A stretch of DNA of 64,000 bases, from the NCBI RefSeq assembly GCF_014694455.1, contig NZ_JAAUWT010000002.1, positions 186,001 through 250,000 of the forward strand, read 5' to 3'. This document shows, in pieces, positions 47,631 through 56,536 of this stretch. Under the pieces are notes generated by a model. It did not search any database. It had not been told where the DNA came from and saw only the letters and a list, made by a program, of their open reading frames with translations. The stretch's first letter is position 1, and each line of letters begins with the position of its first letter. A program made the position numbers and the translations under genes. This stretch comes from Vibrio sp. S9_S30 (GTDB taxonomy: Bacteria > Pseudomonadota > Gammaproteobacteria > Enterobacterales > Vibrionaceae).

Positions 47631-49895
47631 TCACTCGGATAGTGTCAATTTTTTGATGTCATCCTCATTTTGGCATGATGATTGGACTTTTATTAACCCT
47701 TGGTTTAATGCTTGCTTACATGCAAGTCGAATATTATCGGTCGCAAAACTTGCCGCTGGAGCATTTTCAATCGCTCGTAAATAGACCCATTGGCTTTCGT
47801 CGCTATTTTTTTCTATTCCACGAGCAAGGTTTGTTGACAGCAGTAATATATCTATTAACTCCTGATCGTTAATCGCTGTATATGCTCTAGGTAAGAAGGG
47901 ATAATCTGCCATACCTACGTGAACTTTGCGCGATATTTTTCTCTCCGGCTCAAATTCTGAGATCCAGCTGCAAATCTTATCGAACATTTGTTGCGGTTCG
48001 GTTGCAGTCTTAGTATTAGGCTCAACATAAAGAAACATGGCATCTGAAAAATGATAAAGACGGGCTGGTCTGCTGACTTTTGATTTTATAAAGTCTCCGA
48101 AAGATCTCTCAAGCTCTAGTCCTGCTTGGTAGCCTAGCTCAAGGTATGTGCTACGCAAAAAGGATAAGTCAAACATCACGAAGCGTAGTCGGTCACTGAA
48201 AGGTTCACTGATTAGCTCACCTAACTGCCATTGTTCGAAAGTCGCGCTACTGCGAGCCAATGAATTCTGTAGTTTTTTATTGAGTAGTCTCAAATTTTGA
48301 AGCCCAGAACGAGCGTGAGTATACAAATCGAGTCTAAGTGCTTTCACTTCGCCTTTTAATTTGTCTATTACATAACCACGTCTTAAAACAAATAGTACCA
48401 ATAGCACGGTGATGACAAATAAACCAAACGCTGTATTTTGGAATTTTCTAAATTCTTGTTGCGCTATTTTGAGCTCTTCTTCCAGCCCTTTGTAATGTAA
48501 AGATTGCTCAATGATGTCCTTTTGCTGCTTTAACACATCTTCATTGATTTCATTCAACCTTCTTTGCTGGTTGGCGTTAAGAATAGAAGACTTCTTGAGT
48601 GCATTTAATGCTTCTATGAAATCGCCGTTTTGTTCATATGCAGCCGATAGCACTCGATAGGATTGCAATAAAATAAGATCGTCGGATAAATCTTGACCAA
48701 TTGAGAGTGCGTCTCTTGCATTATTTAACGCTGTTGAAGTTTGTTCTTGTTGCAGTGCCAAACTGGCAGTGAGTAATAAAGAACGCGCTTTAAGTGGTTT
48801 TATTTGAGTGTAATTGACTAAGTTTTTTGCTTGGTCTAAATATCGTTCTGATAACGTAAAGTTAAATAACTGTAAATAAGTGTCAGCGATGCTTAATCTT
48901 AATTCAATCGCATCGTGAATGTCTCGTGCTAAGTATTCATTATCGAGTACGTTAAAATAACGTACTAATGCGAGATTATACTTTCCTTGCAAGAAATATA
49001 TATCCGCCATTTGTTTAATTACATCGCCTAAAATCTTCGATTGTTCATAATTTCGGTAGAAATCTGCAGAGCGAGCTAGGTGTTCTAGAGCTTTGTCAAG
49101 AACTTGACGCTGCTTAAATAACTGGGCAAGTTGATAGTTTGCTTTTGCTAATTCTCGGCTTCTATCTTTTTCTATTGCCATCCAGTATCCGGTAAGTAAT
49201 TCTGTTAACGCTAAATCGTACGATTTGTAACGTAAATAGTGTTTACCTAACTCGATATGGTAATTAATGACCGTGTCGATCCGCGTCATTTTGGTTAGGA
49301 TTTCGAATGCGGTTTTATATTCCAACTCGGCATCAACACGGTCCCCTTCAAGGGAAGCGATTTCACCTTTGAGCATCGCCAATCTAAATTGGAGGTCGGT
49401 AATAAGGCTTGAGGTGGTATGTGGCTGGAGAAGTTCTTGCTCGACTTTCTGGATGATAGGCAATGCTTTTTTTATGTCTCCAGTTTGCAGCCAGAGAAGC
49501 TCCGCTCTTAAAAGCAGAGTTTCAAGAGCTATCAGTGGTAGATCATAGTTGTTGGCGAGCCTTTCCGCATTTTCCAAGTGTAAAAATGCGTTGCGAGGAT
49601 CGCCTAGTGAAATTTCCACTTTCGCGAGAATTTGTAGAGCATCAATACTGCTGCTGGGCGTACGTAAAGAGTTGTCGGTCTCTTCTCTGGGGATGGCTGA
49701 CGGTCCCTTAGGGGAGGCGTCAGTCAACTTGCGTTGGCTGAGAAACTTGGTGGCGATTTTCTTGGATTTTTTCGGGTCGACTTCAACCAAATTGGCGGCT
49801 TCATTGAGAACCGGCGATGTGTAGAGCTTTGCCAATGCGGTCTGGCTTTGCAGCAATATGGCAAAAAGCAGCCCCGACCAACCAAAAAATTTCAT
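47631..49895 (-). CDS. TPR membrane protein with degenerate GGDEF-like C-terminus
   Basis: A 754-residue protein: signal peptide (1-22, ...LLQSQTALAK), a long helical TPR region (about 75-470), a coiled coil, one transmembrane segment (about 500-517, NTAFGLFVITVLLVLFVLR), and a cytoplasmic domain (about 560-720). The last keeps the GGDEF fold outline (FVMFDLSFLRSTYLELGYQAGLELERSF) but the active loop is RLYHFSDAMFLYVEP, so cyclase activity is not expected. It likely senses a periplasmic signal and acts through protein contacts or c-di-GMP binding. V. cholerae has, from memory, a rugosity-related GGDEF protein next to queF. Confidence 0.75.
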   Translation of the reverse strand: MKFFGWSGLLFAILLQSQTALAKLYTSPVLNEAANLVEVDPKKSKKIATKFLSQRKLTDASPKGPSAIPREETDNSLRTPSSSIDALQILAKVEISLGDPRNAFLHLENAERLANNYDLPLIALETLLLRAELLWLQTGDIKKALPIIQKVEQELLQPHTTSSLITDLQFRLAMLKGEIASLEGDRVDAELEYKTAFEILTKMTRIDTVINYHIELGKHYLRYKSYDLALTELLTGYWMAIEKDRSRELAKANYQLAQLFKQRQVLDKALEHLARSADFYRNYEQSKILGDVIKQMADIYFLQGKYNLALVRYFNVLDNEYLARDIHDAIELRLSIADTYLQLFNFTLSERYLDQAKNLVNYTQIKPLKARSLLLTASLALQQEQTSTALNNARDALSIGQDLSDDLILLQSYRVLSAAYEQNGDFIEALNALKKSSILNANQQRRLNEINEDVLKQQKDIIEQSLHYKGLEEELKIAQQEFRKFQNTAFGLFVITVLLVLFVLRRGYVIDKLKGEVKALRLDLYTHARSGLQNLRLLNKKLQNSLARSSATFEQWQLGELISEPFSDRLRFVMFDLSFLRSTYLELGYQAGLELERSFGDFIKSKVSRPARLYHFSDAMFLYVEPNTKTATEPQQMFDKICSWISEFEPERKISRKVHVGMADYPFLPRAYTAINDQELIDILLLSTNLARGIEKNSDESQWVYLRAIENAPAASFATDNIRLACKQALNQGLIKVQSSCQNEDDIKKLTLSE

Positions 49896-49923
49896 TCCTT
49901 TGTACTCCAGGCTTAAATCGCTT

Positions 49924-50769
49924 CTATTGTCTTGCTAGGCGCAGGTTGTTGTTCGGTCTCGATTGTTCTGTCGAACGATAAGGGTTGATATCTAATCCGC
50001 CGCGTCTTGTGTATCTGGCAAACACCGTTAATGAGGTTGGGGTGCAGTATTTTTGAATGTCTGTAAAAATGCGTTCAACGCATTGCTCGTGAAACTCATT
50101 GTGTTCACGGAAAGAGATAAGGTAGCGTAACAGAGATTCACGGTTAATTTTATTCCCTGTGTACTGAATGGATACACTGCCCCAATCGGGTTGATTGGTG
50201 ATTAAGCAGTTTGATTTGAGCAGGTTGCTGACTAAGGTTTCAGATACATGTTCGTCAGAGACCGAGCCCTGAAGTAATGTGGGGTCAAACTCATAATGTT
50301 CAATCTTAATGTCTTGACCGTCGATGCATTCGCCACGGAAACTAACGATAGGTTGGTCATCATAAAACGTGACAGGGTTGATGATGACGTCCACGGGTTC
50401 ACCTGCACACTCAGACAAATCTTTCAGTAGGGCTTTCTTGACATCGTCCCAATGACTGAATCGAGTTTGGTTAAAGCTGTTCAAATACAGCTTGAACGAT
50501 TTGGATTCAATCAGGTTTGGGCTGGTGGCAGGAAGTACCACCTCACCTATTGCAACTTGTGGAAGCCCATTTTCGTTGAGCCAAGAGAGCTCGTATAATG
50601 TCCAGATATCAACCCCAGTAAAAGGCAGGTCATCTGTTAATTGGATATCATTACGGTTTAGGCTACGAGGAACGCCTTGTAATAGAGAAGGGTCATATTG
50701 GCTGCTGTATTCTGTTTTTTGTCCAAGAGTTAAACCAGCCAGTTCTTCGGCGTTCGAATATTTGCTCAT
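49924..50769 (-). CDS. queF: NADPH-dependent 7-cyano-7-deazaguanine reductase (long-type QueF)
   Basis: Reduces preQ0 to preQ1 in queuosine synthesis. 281 residues, the two-half YqcD type. Landmarks: N-terminal [21 protein letters not shown], the SFRECID-like [10 protein letters not shown] in the first half, and [19 protein letters not shown] holding the catalytic Cys followed by the substrate Asp. The C-terminal [17 protein letters not shown] is conserved. It diverges from syd as in E. coli. Confidence 0.95.
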   Translation of the reverse strand: MSKYSNAEELAGLTLGQKTEYSSQYDPSLLQGVPRSLNRNDIQLTDDLPFTGVDIWTLYELSWLNENGLPQVAIGEVVLPATSPNLIESKSFKLYLNSFNQTRFSHWDDVKKALLKDLSECAGEPVDVIINPVTFYDDQPIVSFRGECIDGQDIKIEHYEFDPTLLQGSVSDEHVSETLVSNLLKSNCLITNQPDWGSVSIQYTGNKINRESLLRYLISFREHNEFHEQCVERIFTDIQKYCTPTSLTVFARYTRRGGLDINPYRSTEQSRPNNNLRLARQ

Positions 50770-50870
50770 ACTTGCTCTAAAAGATCGATTAGAATACCTC
50801 GGAGTTTACTTAATCCCTTTAATTCTGTCATCAGTCTATGACTGAGACAGTGAGTATCTAGGAGCAATCA

Positions 50871-51425
50871 ATGTCTCAAAATGTTGCACGTGCTTTAAAG
50901 TCGTTCAGCGAATCCTTCGTATCTTCTTGGCAAGAGACGCACGCCAGTTTTCCAAAAAGTAAAGAACTGACGGGCATTCCTTCTCCTTGTATTGAAAAGC
51001 AAAGCGACGAGATTGTTGAGTGGCAACCTGTTTACCGAGAAGAGTGGGCAGATTTTAGCAATGTTGAAAGTGGTATTGAGCTGACGATTCATGACGACAT
51101 AAAAGCCTTCTATAGCTGTCAGTTCTGTGGTGACATGGAAGCATTTTGGGATGATAAACCTTTAACTTTGCTTCAAGTGTGGAGTGAAGAGGATTTCCTG
51201 AGGTTGCAAGAGAATATTCTTGGTCATTTGGTGACGCAACGCAGGTTAAAGCTCAAGCCAACGGTATTCATTGGCTCTACCGATGCGGAAATGGATGTTA
51301 TTTCAATCTGCAATCTAACGGGCGAAGTCATTTTTGAGCGTTTAGGAACGGATAAGAGAGACGTGTTGGCTTCATCTGTCGAAGAATTTTTGGTGCAATT
51401 GACGCCTGATGTGCAGTTAAGGTGA
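50871..51425 (+). CDS. syd: SecY-interacting protein Syd
   Basis: Peripheral cytoplasmic protein that binds SecY and is thought to check translocon assembly. 184 residues: [23 protein letters not shown] at the start in two halves, and [16 protein letters not shown] and [21 protein letters not shown] later are family blocks. It is followed by a DUF2310 gene after 5 bases. In E. coli syd neighbours csrB; here csrB lies about 2 kb further right. Confidence 0.95.
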   Translation: MSQNVARALKSFSESFVSSWQETHASFPKSKELTGIPSPCIEKQSDEIVEWQPVYREEWADFSNVESGIELTIHDDIKAFYSCQFCGDMEAFWDDKPLTLLQVWSEEDFLRLQENILGHLVTQRRLKLKPTVFIGSTDAEMDVISICNLTGEVIFERLGTDKRDVLASSVEEFLVQLTPDVQLR

Positions 51426-51430
51426 CATAG

Positions 51431-52204
51431 ATGTACATTACTGAACTGTCATTTGAAGTGTATCGCGATACATCCATGGGGGAAGTAGAGAGAGCGGTGA
51501 ATTATGTGCTCGATTGTCTACGATACAACGGGCAAGTATTAGGTCGAGAACTCCCCGTTTCCATGGATGGTGCGATTTTTACCGCCCGCGTCGTTTGCCC
51601 CGAACCCAATAGTTTGCACCCGGATTTTTTCAGCCCTCAAGTCAAGCATGCCATGAGTATGTTGGCAGAGTCGGGGCTACTTCAGCCAAAGGTGAAAGTG
51701 ATAGGTGAGGACATGAACTCTGATCCTAGTGACGGGTGCGGTGAGCGTGAATGGCAAATTCTTTATACCAGTTATCTGCATACGTGTTCGCCCATTCGGT
51801 GTGGTGAACATTTCCAACCCGTTCCTTTGTACCGATTGCCTGCTGTCGCGAATGGCGATCAAAAGCAAATCATCAAATGGCAGGAAGATTGGAGTGCGTG
51901 CGACCAGCTGCAAATGAATGGTTCTGTCGTCGAACACCCGTCTCTTTACGAAATTTCATCGAGTAAAAGTTTACTGTTTCGCCGAGGATGGGATTTATGC
52001 CGCCGAATTAACGTGGTAAGCGGGATCCCTACCTACCTATATATCTATCGTGTGGGTGGCAAAAGTAAAGAAGAAGAGCTGTCCAGAAAGTGCCCTAAAT
52101 GTGAAGGCGATTGGAAGTTGGATGAGCCCGTTCATGGTGTATTCGATTTTAAGTGTGATGATTGCTTGTTAGTCAGTAATCTTTCTTGGGACTTTAAAGA
52201 TTAA
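51431..52204 (+). CDS. Zn-ribbon-containing protein (DUF2310)
   Basis: A 257-residue protein whose N-terminus (MYITELSFEVYRDTSMGEVE) and layout match DUF2310, a Zn-ribbon family proposed to bind nucleic acid. The C-terminal ribbon reads RKCPKCEGDW...FKCDDCLLVSN, with four cysteines in two CxxC pairs. It follows syd after 5 bases, so it is in one operon. Function unknown. Confidence 0.85.
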   Translation: MYITELSFEVYRDTSMGEVERAVNYVLDCLRYNGQVLGRELPVSMDGAIFTARVVCPEPNSLHPDFFSPQVKHAMSMLAESGLLQPKVKVIGEDMNSDPSDGCGEREWQILYTSYLHTCSPIRCGEHFQPVPLYRLPAVANGDQKQIIKWQEDWSACDQLQMNGSVVEHPSLYEISSSKSLLFRRGWDLCRRINVVSGIPTYLYIYRVGGKSKEEELSRKCPKCEGDWKLDEPVHGVFDFKCDDCLLVSNLSWDFKD

Positions 52205-52226
52205 TCGATAAATTGGTTTAAGAACC

Positions 52227-52254
52227 CGCCACGCAGTTGCGTGGCGTTTTTATT
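52227..52254 (+). terminator. Terminator after the syd-DUF2310 operon
   Basis: CGCCACGC-agtt-GCGTGGCG stem followed by a T run. Confidence 0.88.
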
Positions 52255-52258
52255 TGTT

Positions 52259-52333
52259 TGCACTTTAGCGCAGTTGGTATCGCCTATGCAGAGGAACGTC
52301 GCAAGGTTTGGGTGGTTCAATACTCTTAGTGCC
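52259..52333 (+). pseudogene. tRNA-like relic
   Basis: A 75-base stretch contains TA-GCGC-AGTTGGTAT-CGC, a near-perfect tRNA positions-8-to-25 D arm. It is followed 40 bases later by GGTTCAA, a T-loop motif (about four bases more than canonical), and flanking GCACT / AGTGC ends that pair. The anticodon arm cannot be formed (no usable U33 and unpaired stems), so it is not a working tRNA. It may be a decayed tRNA or chance. Confidence 0.35.
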
Positions 52334-52407
52334 ATATGGACAGTATCATATGGAGTGAAGCCTTAAATAACCTAGCCATGGCTATGGAGTGGTCTCAATC
52401 AATAACA

Positions 52408-52854
52408 TTAGCGGTGTTTGGCTAGAAATCGGTCCAAGTGGTTAGCGAATTCTCTTCTCTCTGTCTGCGAGAGTGCTGCTGGACCGCCAGTTTGTACTCC
52501 GCTAGAGCGCATTGTGTCCATAAAATCGCGAATATTCAGCCTGGCTTTTATGGTGTCTTTCGTAAACAGCTCTCCTCTTGGGCTTAAAGCCACGGCATGT
52601 TTGCTGATGACTTCATCGGCGAGAGGGATATCAGACGTGATAACGAGATCCTGCGCTTCCACTCTTTTTACAATTTCATCGTCAGCTATGTCAAAGCCGC
52701 TAGGCACTTGTAGGGCATGAATATTGTTTCGCTTTGGTAAAGGTATCGTGTGGTTAGCAACGAAAGTCGTGGTGATGCCTGTTCTTTCTGCGGCGCGTAT
52801 GAGTGTGTCTCGGATGACCTTGGGACAGGCATCGGCGTCTACCCAGATTTTCAT
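52408..52854 (-). CDS. yaiI: UPF0178 family protein (YaiI/YqxD)
   Basis: A 148-residue PIN-like protein. The start [22 protein letters not shown] gives the conserved Asp pair, with later [13 protein letters not shown] and the signature [21 protein letters not shown] in shorter parts. Function unknown; PIN-fold proteins are often nucleases. Its ATG overlaps the stop of the upstream leftward gene (ATGA), so the two are one operon. Confidence 0.9.
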   Translation of the reverse strand: MKIWVDADACPKVIRDTLIRAAERTGITTTFVANHTIPLPKRNNIHALQVPSGFDIADDEIVKRVEAQDLVITSDIPLADEVISKHAVALSPRGELFTKDTIKARLNIRDFMDTMRSSGVQTGGPAALSQTERREFANHLDRFLAKHR

Positions 52855-53153
52855 GATGATTGGCTCTCTAATTTTTCAATTCGTATCGTCAGATCGTCAA
52901 TTTGCTTAGAAAACGTAACGATCTGCGCCTCTAATATAGCAACGCGATCATCGCTAGACGGTTCACTGATCCCAACTTCAACTTTTGGAACGTGAGATGA
53001 AGATTTCCAGCTTTTCATCGCAGCAATAATAGCAGGCATAGGAACTGGTGTTTTCATTCTCGCTTTCACTAAAGCGACAGTAGGGTCTTTGCCTTGGTCT
53101 GCCAGAGACTGAATAGCGGCTTCCAATTCCGCTGTAATGTCCTGAGTTTTCAT
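52851..53153 (-). CDS. Small KfrA_N-like helix-turn-helix protein
   Basis: About 100 residues. Residues 1-45 read like the KfrA_N DNA-binding module ([17 protein letters not shown], then [11 protein letters not shown], with the G-x-PT pattern and the closing Trp). Residues 60-98 are a short coiled coil ([26 protein letters not shown] in heptads). KfrA is a plasmid repressor; here the protein is small, chromosomal and in an operon with yaiI. I set ATG 53153, preceded by AAGGAT, over the one at 53174. Role unknown. Confidence 0.6.
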   Translation of the reverse strand: MKTQDITAELEAAIQSLADQGKDPTVALVKARMKTPVPMPAIIAAMKSWKSSSHVPKVEVGISEPSSDDRVAILEAQIVTFSKQIDDLTIRIEKLESQSS

Positions 53154-53299
53154 TTTGAGATCCTTAAATTGCACTGGGCATATAGGTCAACAGACCTGAA
53201 TGATTATGCGCTTATAGTATCGGTTCCAAGAAGTGTGCGCCAGCACTGGTTATTTACCGCAAGTGTAATGAAGGTGGTTGAGTGATTTGCTTGTTAGTT

Positions 53300-53317
53300 T
53301 GTAAGAGATCTCTTACA
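53300..53317. promoter_or_regulatory. UvrY/VarA (GacA-type) upstream activating sequence of csrB
   Basis: TGTAAGAGATCTCTTACA is a perfect 18-bp palindrome fitting the GacA/UvrY consensus TGTAAG-N6-CTTACA. It lies about 150-160 bases upstream of the estimated CsrB start, the usual distance. VarS/VarA is the vibrio form of this two-component system; it is not in the window. Confidence 0.9.
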
Positions 53318-53454
53318 AGAGGTGTAGGAAATGCTTACTATTTATAATAGAGTATTATCCTTATTTTTTGTTAACATATTGTTATGAATTGATAATTAAT
53401 TTAATGATATTTCTTCTCATAAAGAAATGTGAGATAGCTAAGTTGTTCTAAAAA

Positions 53455-53888
53455 GAGATAGTCGTAATCTGTTCTCTGTCGGAAGGATTCTGACACGGAA
53501 CAGGACACAACCAAGGACTCGGTTATCTTCAGGAAGAAGATTTGATTATTCAGGATGAATGATCAGCATGGAGCGAAAGGACATTGAATGGACGCAATCG
53601 TTATCAGGAAGATGACGACAAAGGAAAGACAATGGACACCTCGAGGAAGAGGCAGGGAACGAACATCAGGATGATGTAAGGGACACCGCTCAGGGAACAA
53701 GTGAGTGCGCTAATCAGGAAGATTAGCAGATCAGGATAAGATCATGGACACCGCTAGGATGGCGATGAAAGGACTAAGCTGAAGGAACACAGCATACTAT
53801 CAAGGATTTGATGCATGGAGCACTATTAGTAGCCGGATTGCTGCGAGTAAGACTACAGCCCCGATACGCGAGTATCGGGGCTTTTCTT
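53455..53888 (+). ncRNA. csrB: CsrB-family small RNA
   Basis: An RNA of about 430 nt that contains at least 25 GGA triplets (I counted 27 by eye), many as CAGGA, AGGGA or ATGGA within short hairpin loops, over 53461-53850. No ORF of note. CsrB RNAs bind and sequester the translational regulator CsrA. Its first hairpin is CTGTTC...GAACAG (53470-53503) carrying GGAAGGA in the loop. It ends in a strong GNRA-loop terminator. The 5' end is estimated; no clear -10/-35 pair was found between 53318 and 53455. Vibrios have several CsrB copies; which one this is cannot be told. Confidence 0.92.
53857..53888 (+). terminator. Terminator of CsrB
   Basis: AGCCCCGATAC-gcga-GTATCGGGGCT, an 11-bp stem with a GNRA tetraloop, followed by TTTTC. 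Confidence 0.93.
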
Positions 53889-53937
53889 TGTTTCAAGGTA
53901 AAGTTCGAGTCTTGGTGAGAATGGGTATACTGCGGCG

Positions 53938-54237
53938 TTACATCCTATAGGGCGGGATCTCAAAATGGCTTGCATGAAAGCCCACCATAGTGAGTTCTCC
54001 AATGTAGCAGTCGTCCCCCAGTGCCGAGAATTCAAACTGGTAAATGGTGTGCCAGCCAAATTTGCCTGTTTTATGGCGAAACTTGTGCCCTTTGAAAGAA
54101 ACAGACAGCATTTGTATCTCTAGTTGCTTACAGCGATGGGCAACCATCTGTTTTGCCAGTTCAGACTGTCTGCGTTGTTGCCAGAACAACAAGCAAAAAA
54201 GAGTCACCAATATGATTGCGAACAGATTCCCTATCAT
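53938..54237 (-). CDS. DUF3301 family protein
   Basis: A 99-residue protein with one N-terminal membrane helix (MIGNLFAIILVTLFCLLFWQ) and a following charged helix and beta region (SVSFKGHKF, WHTIYQFEFSALGDDCYIGEL) typical of DUF3301. It follows the DUF3549 gene by 21 bases on the same strand. Function unknown. Confidence 0.8.
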   Translation of the reverse strand: MIGNLFAIILVTLFCLLFWQQRRQSELAKQMVAHRCKQLEIQMLSVSFKGHKFRHKTGKFGWHTIYQFEFSALGDDCYIGELTMVGFHASHFEIPPYRM

Positions 54238-54258
54238 TATTTCATCCTTTAGCTCTGC

Positions 54259-55296
54259 TTATTGAGAACGTGTGCTTTGCTGAAGCTTCAGTAATGCGGT
54301 TGCCAATTCTTGAGAGGGTGCATTGTGAAGTAAAGGCAGCAAGACCATTCGAAGTTCAGGCAACATGACGAGATCAGCAAATAGTTGATTGAACAGATTT
54401 TGATTTCCGGTTTGTGCTAGCCTTAGCAAAAAAAGACTGGCTCTTTCTGTATTCGCTAATGAAGACCAACTTCTTCCCGCAATCCCCACCAACACCTCTT
54501 GATGGCTTAACCTAGGGCTTTGCAAAATACAGTCGACAACTAAGCCAAGTGAGTCTGAAGACCCAGCCAGCGATCTCACGAGGGCCGATATTAGAAATAA
54601 GTCTGGCGTGTCCGACTGGCATTCAGACTGCGCTTTTTCCTGTAAAGCTTTTCCAAGGTTATCAGGAAGCTCGCAGTGCTCAAGTACACCCAACAAGGCA
54701 TAAAGGGGTTCGCTAGGTAACTGGTGAAGCGCTTTTTTAAGCATCACCCCATTTTGACCCGTCCCAAGCCGAGCGCAGATGTCTGCGATGCCTTGTAATC
54801 CAATTGTTTGCCAGTTATTCCAGCCTAATCCACCCGAGAAGTAGTGCTGCGCATGTTCATAGTATTGGCTTGTTGGCATTGACAGTTTGGCTCGGACTTG
54901 GCTGTGAAAAACCGCCATTTTGTCTTCTGAAGGCTTGAAGGTGTAGGGATTGTTAGAAAGCTTTTCCTGTTGCTCTTCACTCAGATCCCCTCCCAACCGT
55001 GTTCCCATGGCTTCAATAACGTATTTAATGAAATGACCTACATCAGCCTGTTTGAGTAGCCCTCGTTCATCCAATTCAAACTTCAAAAACCAAATCCAAG
55101 GCTGTTTCGATTCATTCCAGTAGGCTATCGCAATATGGGCCTTGCGCTGCATTGGGAAAGGGTAGGCTTGCTGTCCCAATTCCGCTTTCGCAAATGTGCT
55201 GGGCTCGATTTTAGTAATGCGGCGACCTAAATCGAAAACTTGGTACTCACAATGACTGTTGTTGAGAAGCTGGGTAAGGGTATGAATGGTGTCCAT
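54259..55296 (-). CDS. DUF3549 family protein
   Basis: A 345-residue, mostly helical soluble protein: starts MDTIHTLTQLLNNSHCEYQV and includes FDLGRRITKIEP and KFELDERGLLKQADVGHFI, the DUF3549 landmarks. The C-terminal half reads as helical repeats of Leu- and Ala-rich units. It is followed by DUF3301 on the same strand and diverges from yqcC-truC. Function unknown. Confidence 0.8.
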   Translation of the reverse strand: MDTIHTLTQLLNNSHCEYQVFDLGRRITKIEPSTFAKAELGQQAYPFPMQRKAHIAIAYWNESKQPWIWFLKFELDERGLLKQADVGHFIKYVIEAMGTRLGGDLSEEQQEKLSNNPYTFKPSEDKMAVFHSQVRAKLSMPTSQYYEHAQHYFSGGLGWNNWQTIGLQGIADICARLGTGQNGVMLKKALHQLPSEPLYALLGVLEHCELPDNLGKALQEKAQSECQSDTPDLFLISALVRSLAGSSDSLGLVVDCILQSPRLSHQEVLVGIAGRSWSSLANTERASLFLLRLAQTGNQNLFNQLFADLVMLPELRMVLLPLLHNAPSQELATALLKLQQSTRSQ

Positions 55297-55378
55297 GGAC
55301 TGACTTGTTATCCTGTATGTCTTTAGCCAATAGATGGTACTCTATGGGCAATTTTCAAGGCCATTTGAAACGAAATAG

Positions 55379-55696
55379 ATGAATACTGCTCGAATATCGA
55401 TCCTTATCGAGAATCTTAAATCCGCTCTGCAACAAGAAAACCTTTGGGATTCGATGCCTCCTTCGACTGAGACGCTCGCCAGCCAGCAACCTTTCGCCTA
55501 CGACACATTGGAGCCACAGCAGTGGTTGCAGTGGGTATTCGTTACTCGGTTCGAGGCTATGATTGCCTCTAATCAACCTTTACCTTCTACGGTACAGCTT
55601 TTACCGTATTTCGAGGAGGTTTGGAAAGAAGACGCATCAAAAATAAAAGTGTTAACGGTTATTTCTGACATTGATGAGGCATTTGCATCGTGCTAG
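55379..55696 (+). CDS. yqcC: YqcC family protein (DUF446)
   Basis: A 105-residue helical protein. Blocks ESLW-like QQENLWDSMPPSTETLASQQPF, DTLEPQQWLQWVFVTRFEAMI in two parts and LPSTVQLLPYFEEVWK mark the family. Its 3' end overlaps truC by 7 bases, as in E. coli, where yqcC-truC also adjoins csrB and syd. Function unknown. Confidence 0.9.
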   Translation: MNTARISILIENLKSALQQENLWDSMPPSTETLASQQPFAYDTLEPQQWLQWVFVTRFEAMIASNQPLPSTVQLLPYFEEVWKEDASKIKVLTVISDIDEAFASC

Positions 55697-56415
55697 AGAT
55701 TTTATTTCAAGATGAATATTTGGTTGCTGTCAATAAACCAGCAGGAATGTTGGTTCACCGCTCTTGGTTAGATAAACACGAAACCCAATTTGTGATGCAA
55801 ACACTACGAGATCAAATTGGACAGCATGTGTTTCCATTGCATCGACTCGATAGACCGACTTCTGGTGTGTTGGTGTTTGCGCTGTCTAGTGATGTGGCGT
55901 CTGAAATGATGCCGATGTTTGCAAATCATGAAATGCAAAAAACCTATCACGCCATAGTCCGAGGATGGATAGAGCAGGGCGACACGCTGGATTACCCTCT
56001 GAAAGAAGAACTGGACAAAATTGCGGATAAATTTGCAGATAAAAACAAAGAAGCCAAAGAGGCGATCACGGTTTATCGACCACTTGGCAAAGTAGCCATT
56101 CCGCTTTCGACTGGGCGTTTTCCAACCACTCGTTATGGGCTAGTAGAAATGAAACCTAAAACAGGTCGGAAGCATCAGCTGCGCCGTCATATGGCGCACT
56201 TAAGACATCCGATCGTGGGCGATACATCCCACGGCGACGGCAAACATAACCGCCTATTTCGAGATCATTATGATGCGCATCGCCTGCTTCTTCATGCGTC
56301 CGAGTTGTCGTTTGTTCATCCCTATACCAAGGAAAAACTGGTGTTAAAGGCAAAGTTTGATGATGTTTGGGAAAGGTTATTAGCGGAGTTTGGTTGGACT
56401 GAGCTGTTCGTTTGA
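55690..56415 (+). CDS. truC: tRNA pseudouridine(65) synthase TruC
   Basis: Makes pseudouridine 65 in tRNA-Ile and tRNA-Asp. 241 residues of the RluA-like fold: VAVNKPAGMLVH, catalytic Asp in LHRLDRPTSGVLVFAL, and the late GRKHQLRRHMAHLRHPIVGD block. Start GTG at 55690 overlaps yqcC. A terminator follows. Confidence 0.93.
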   Translation: MLEILFQDEYLVAVNKPAGMLVHRSWLDKHETQFVMQTLRDQIGQHVFPLHRLDRPTSGVLVFALSSDVASEMMPMFANHEMQKTYHAIVRGWIEQGDTLDYPLKEELDKIADKFADKNKEAKEAITVYRPLGKVAIPLSTGRFPTTRYGLVEMKPKTGRKHQLRRHMAHLRHPIVGDTSHGDGKHNRLFRDHYDAHRLLLHASELSFVHPYTKEKLVLKAKFDDVWERLLAEFGWTELFV

Positions 56416-56456
56416 TTTGTTTGTACAGCCGTTCTGCACTCTACAAGCAGTGCATA

Positions 56457-56491
56457 AAAAGATAAGAGGGCAGCAATCCCTCTTATCTTTT
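56457..56491. terminator. Terminator after truC
   Basis: AAAAGATAAGAGGG / CCCTCTTATCTTTT is a 14-bp perfect stem with a 7-base loop; it can work in both directions and lies between truC and the leftward DUF3461 gene. Confidence 0.9.
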
Positions 56492-56499
56492 GTTGACTA

Positions 56500-56529
56500 T
56501 TATTTGACATGCATTTATTTGACATGCAT
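56500..56529. repeat. Two perfect 15-bp tandem repeats
   Basis: TTATTTGACATGCAT at 56500-56514 is repeated at 56515-56529. It lies 8 bases downstream (leftward) of the DUF3461 stop. Confidence 0.9.
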
Positions 56530-56536
56530 TTGTCGT

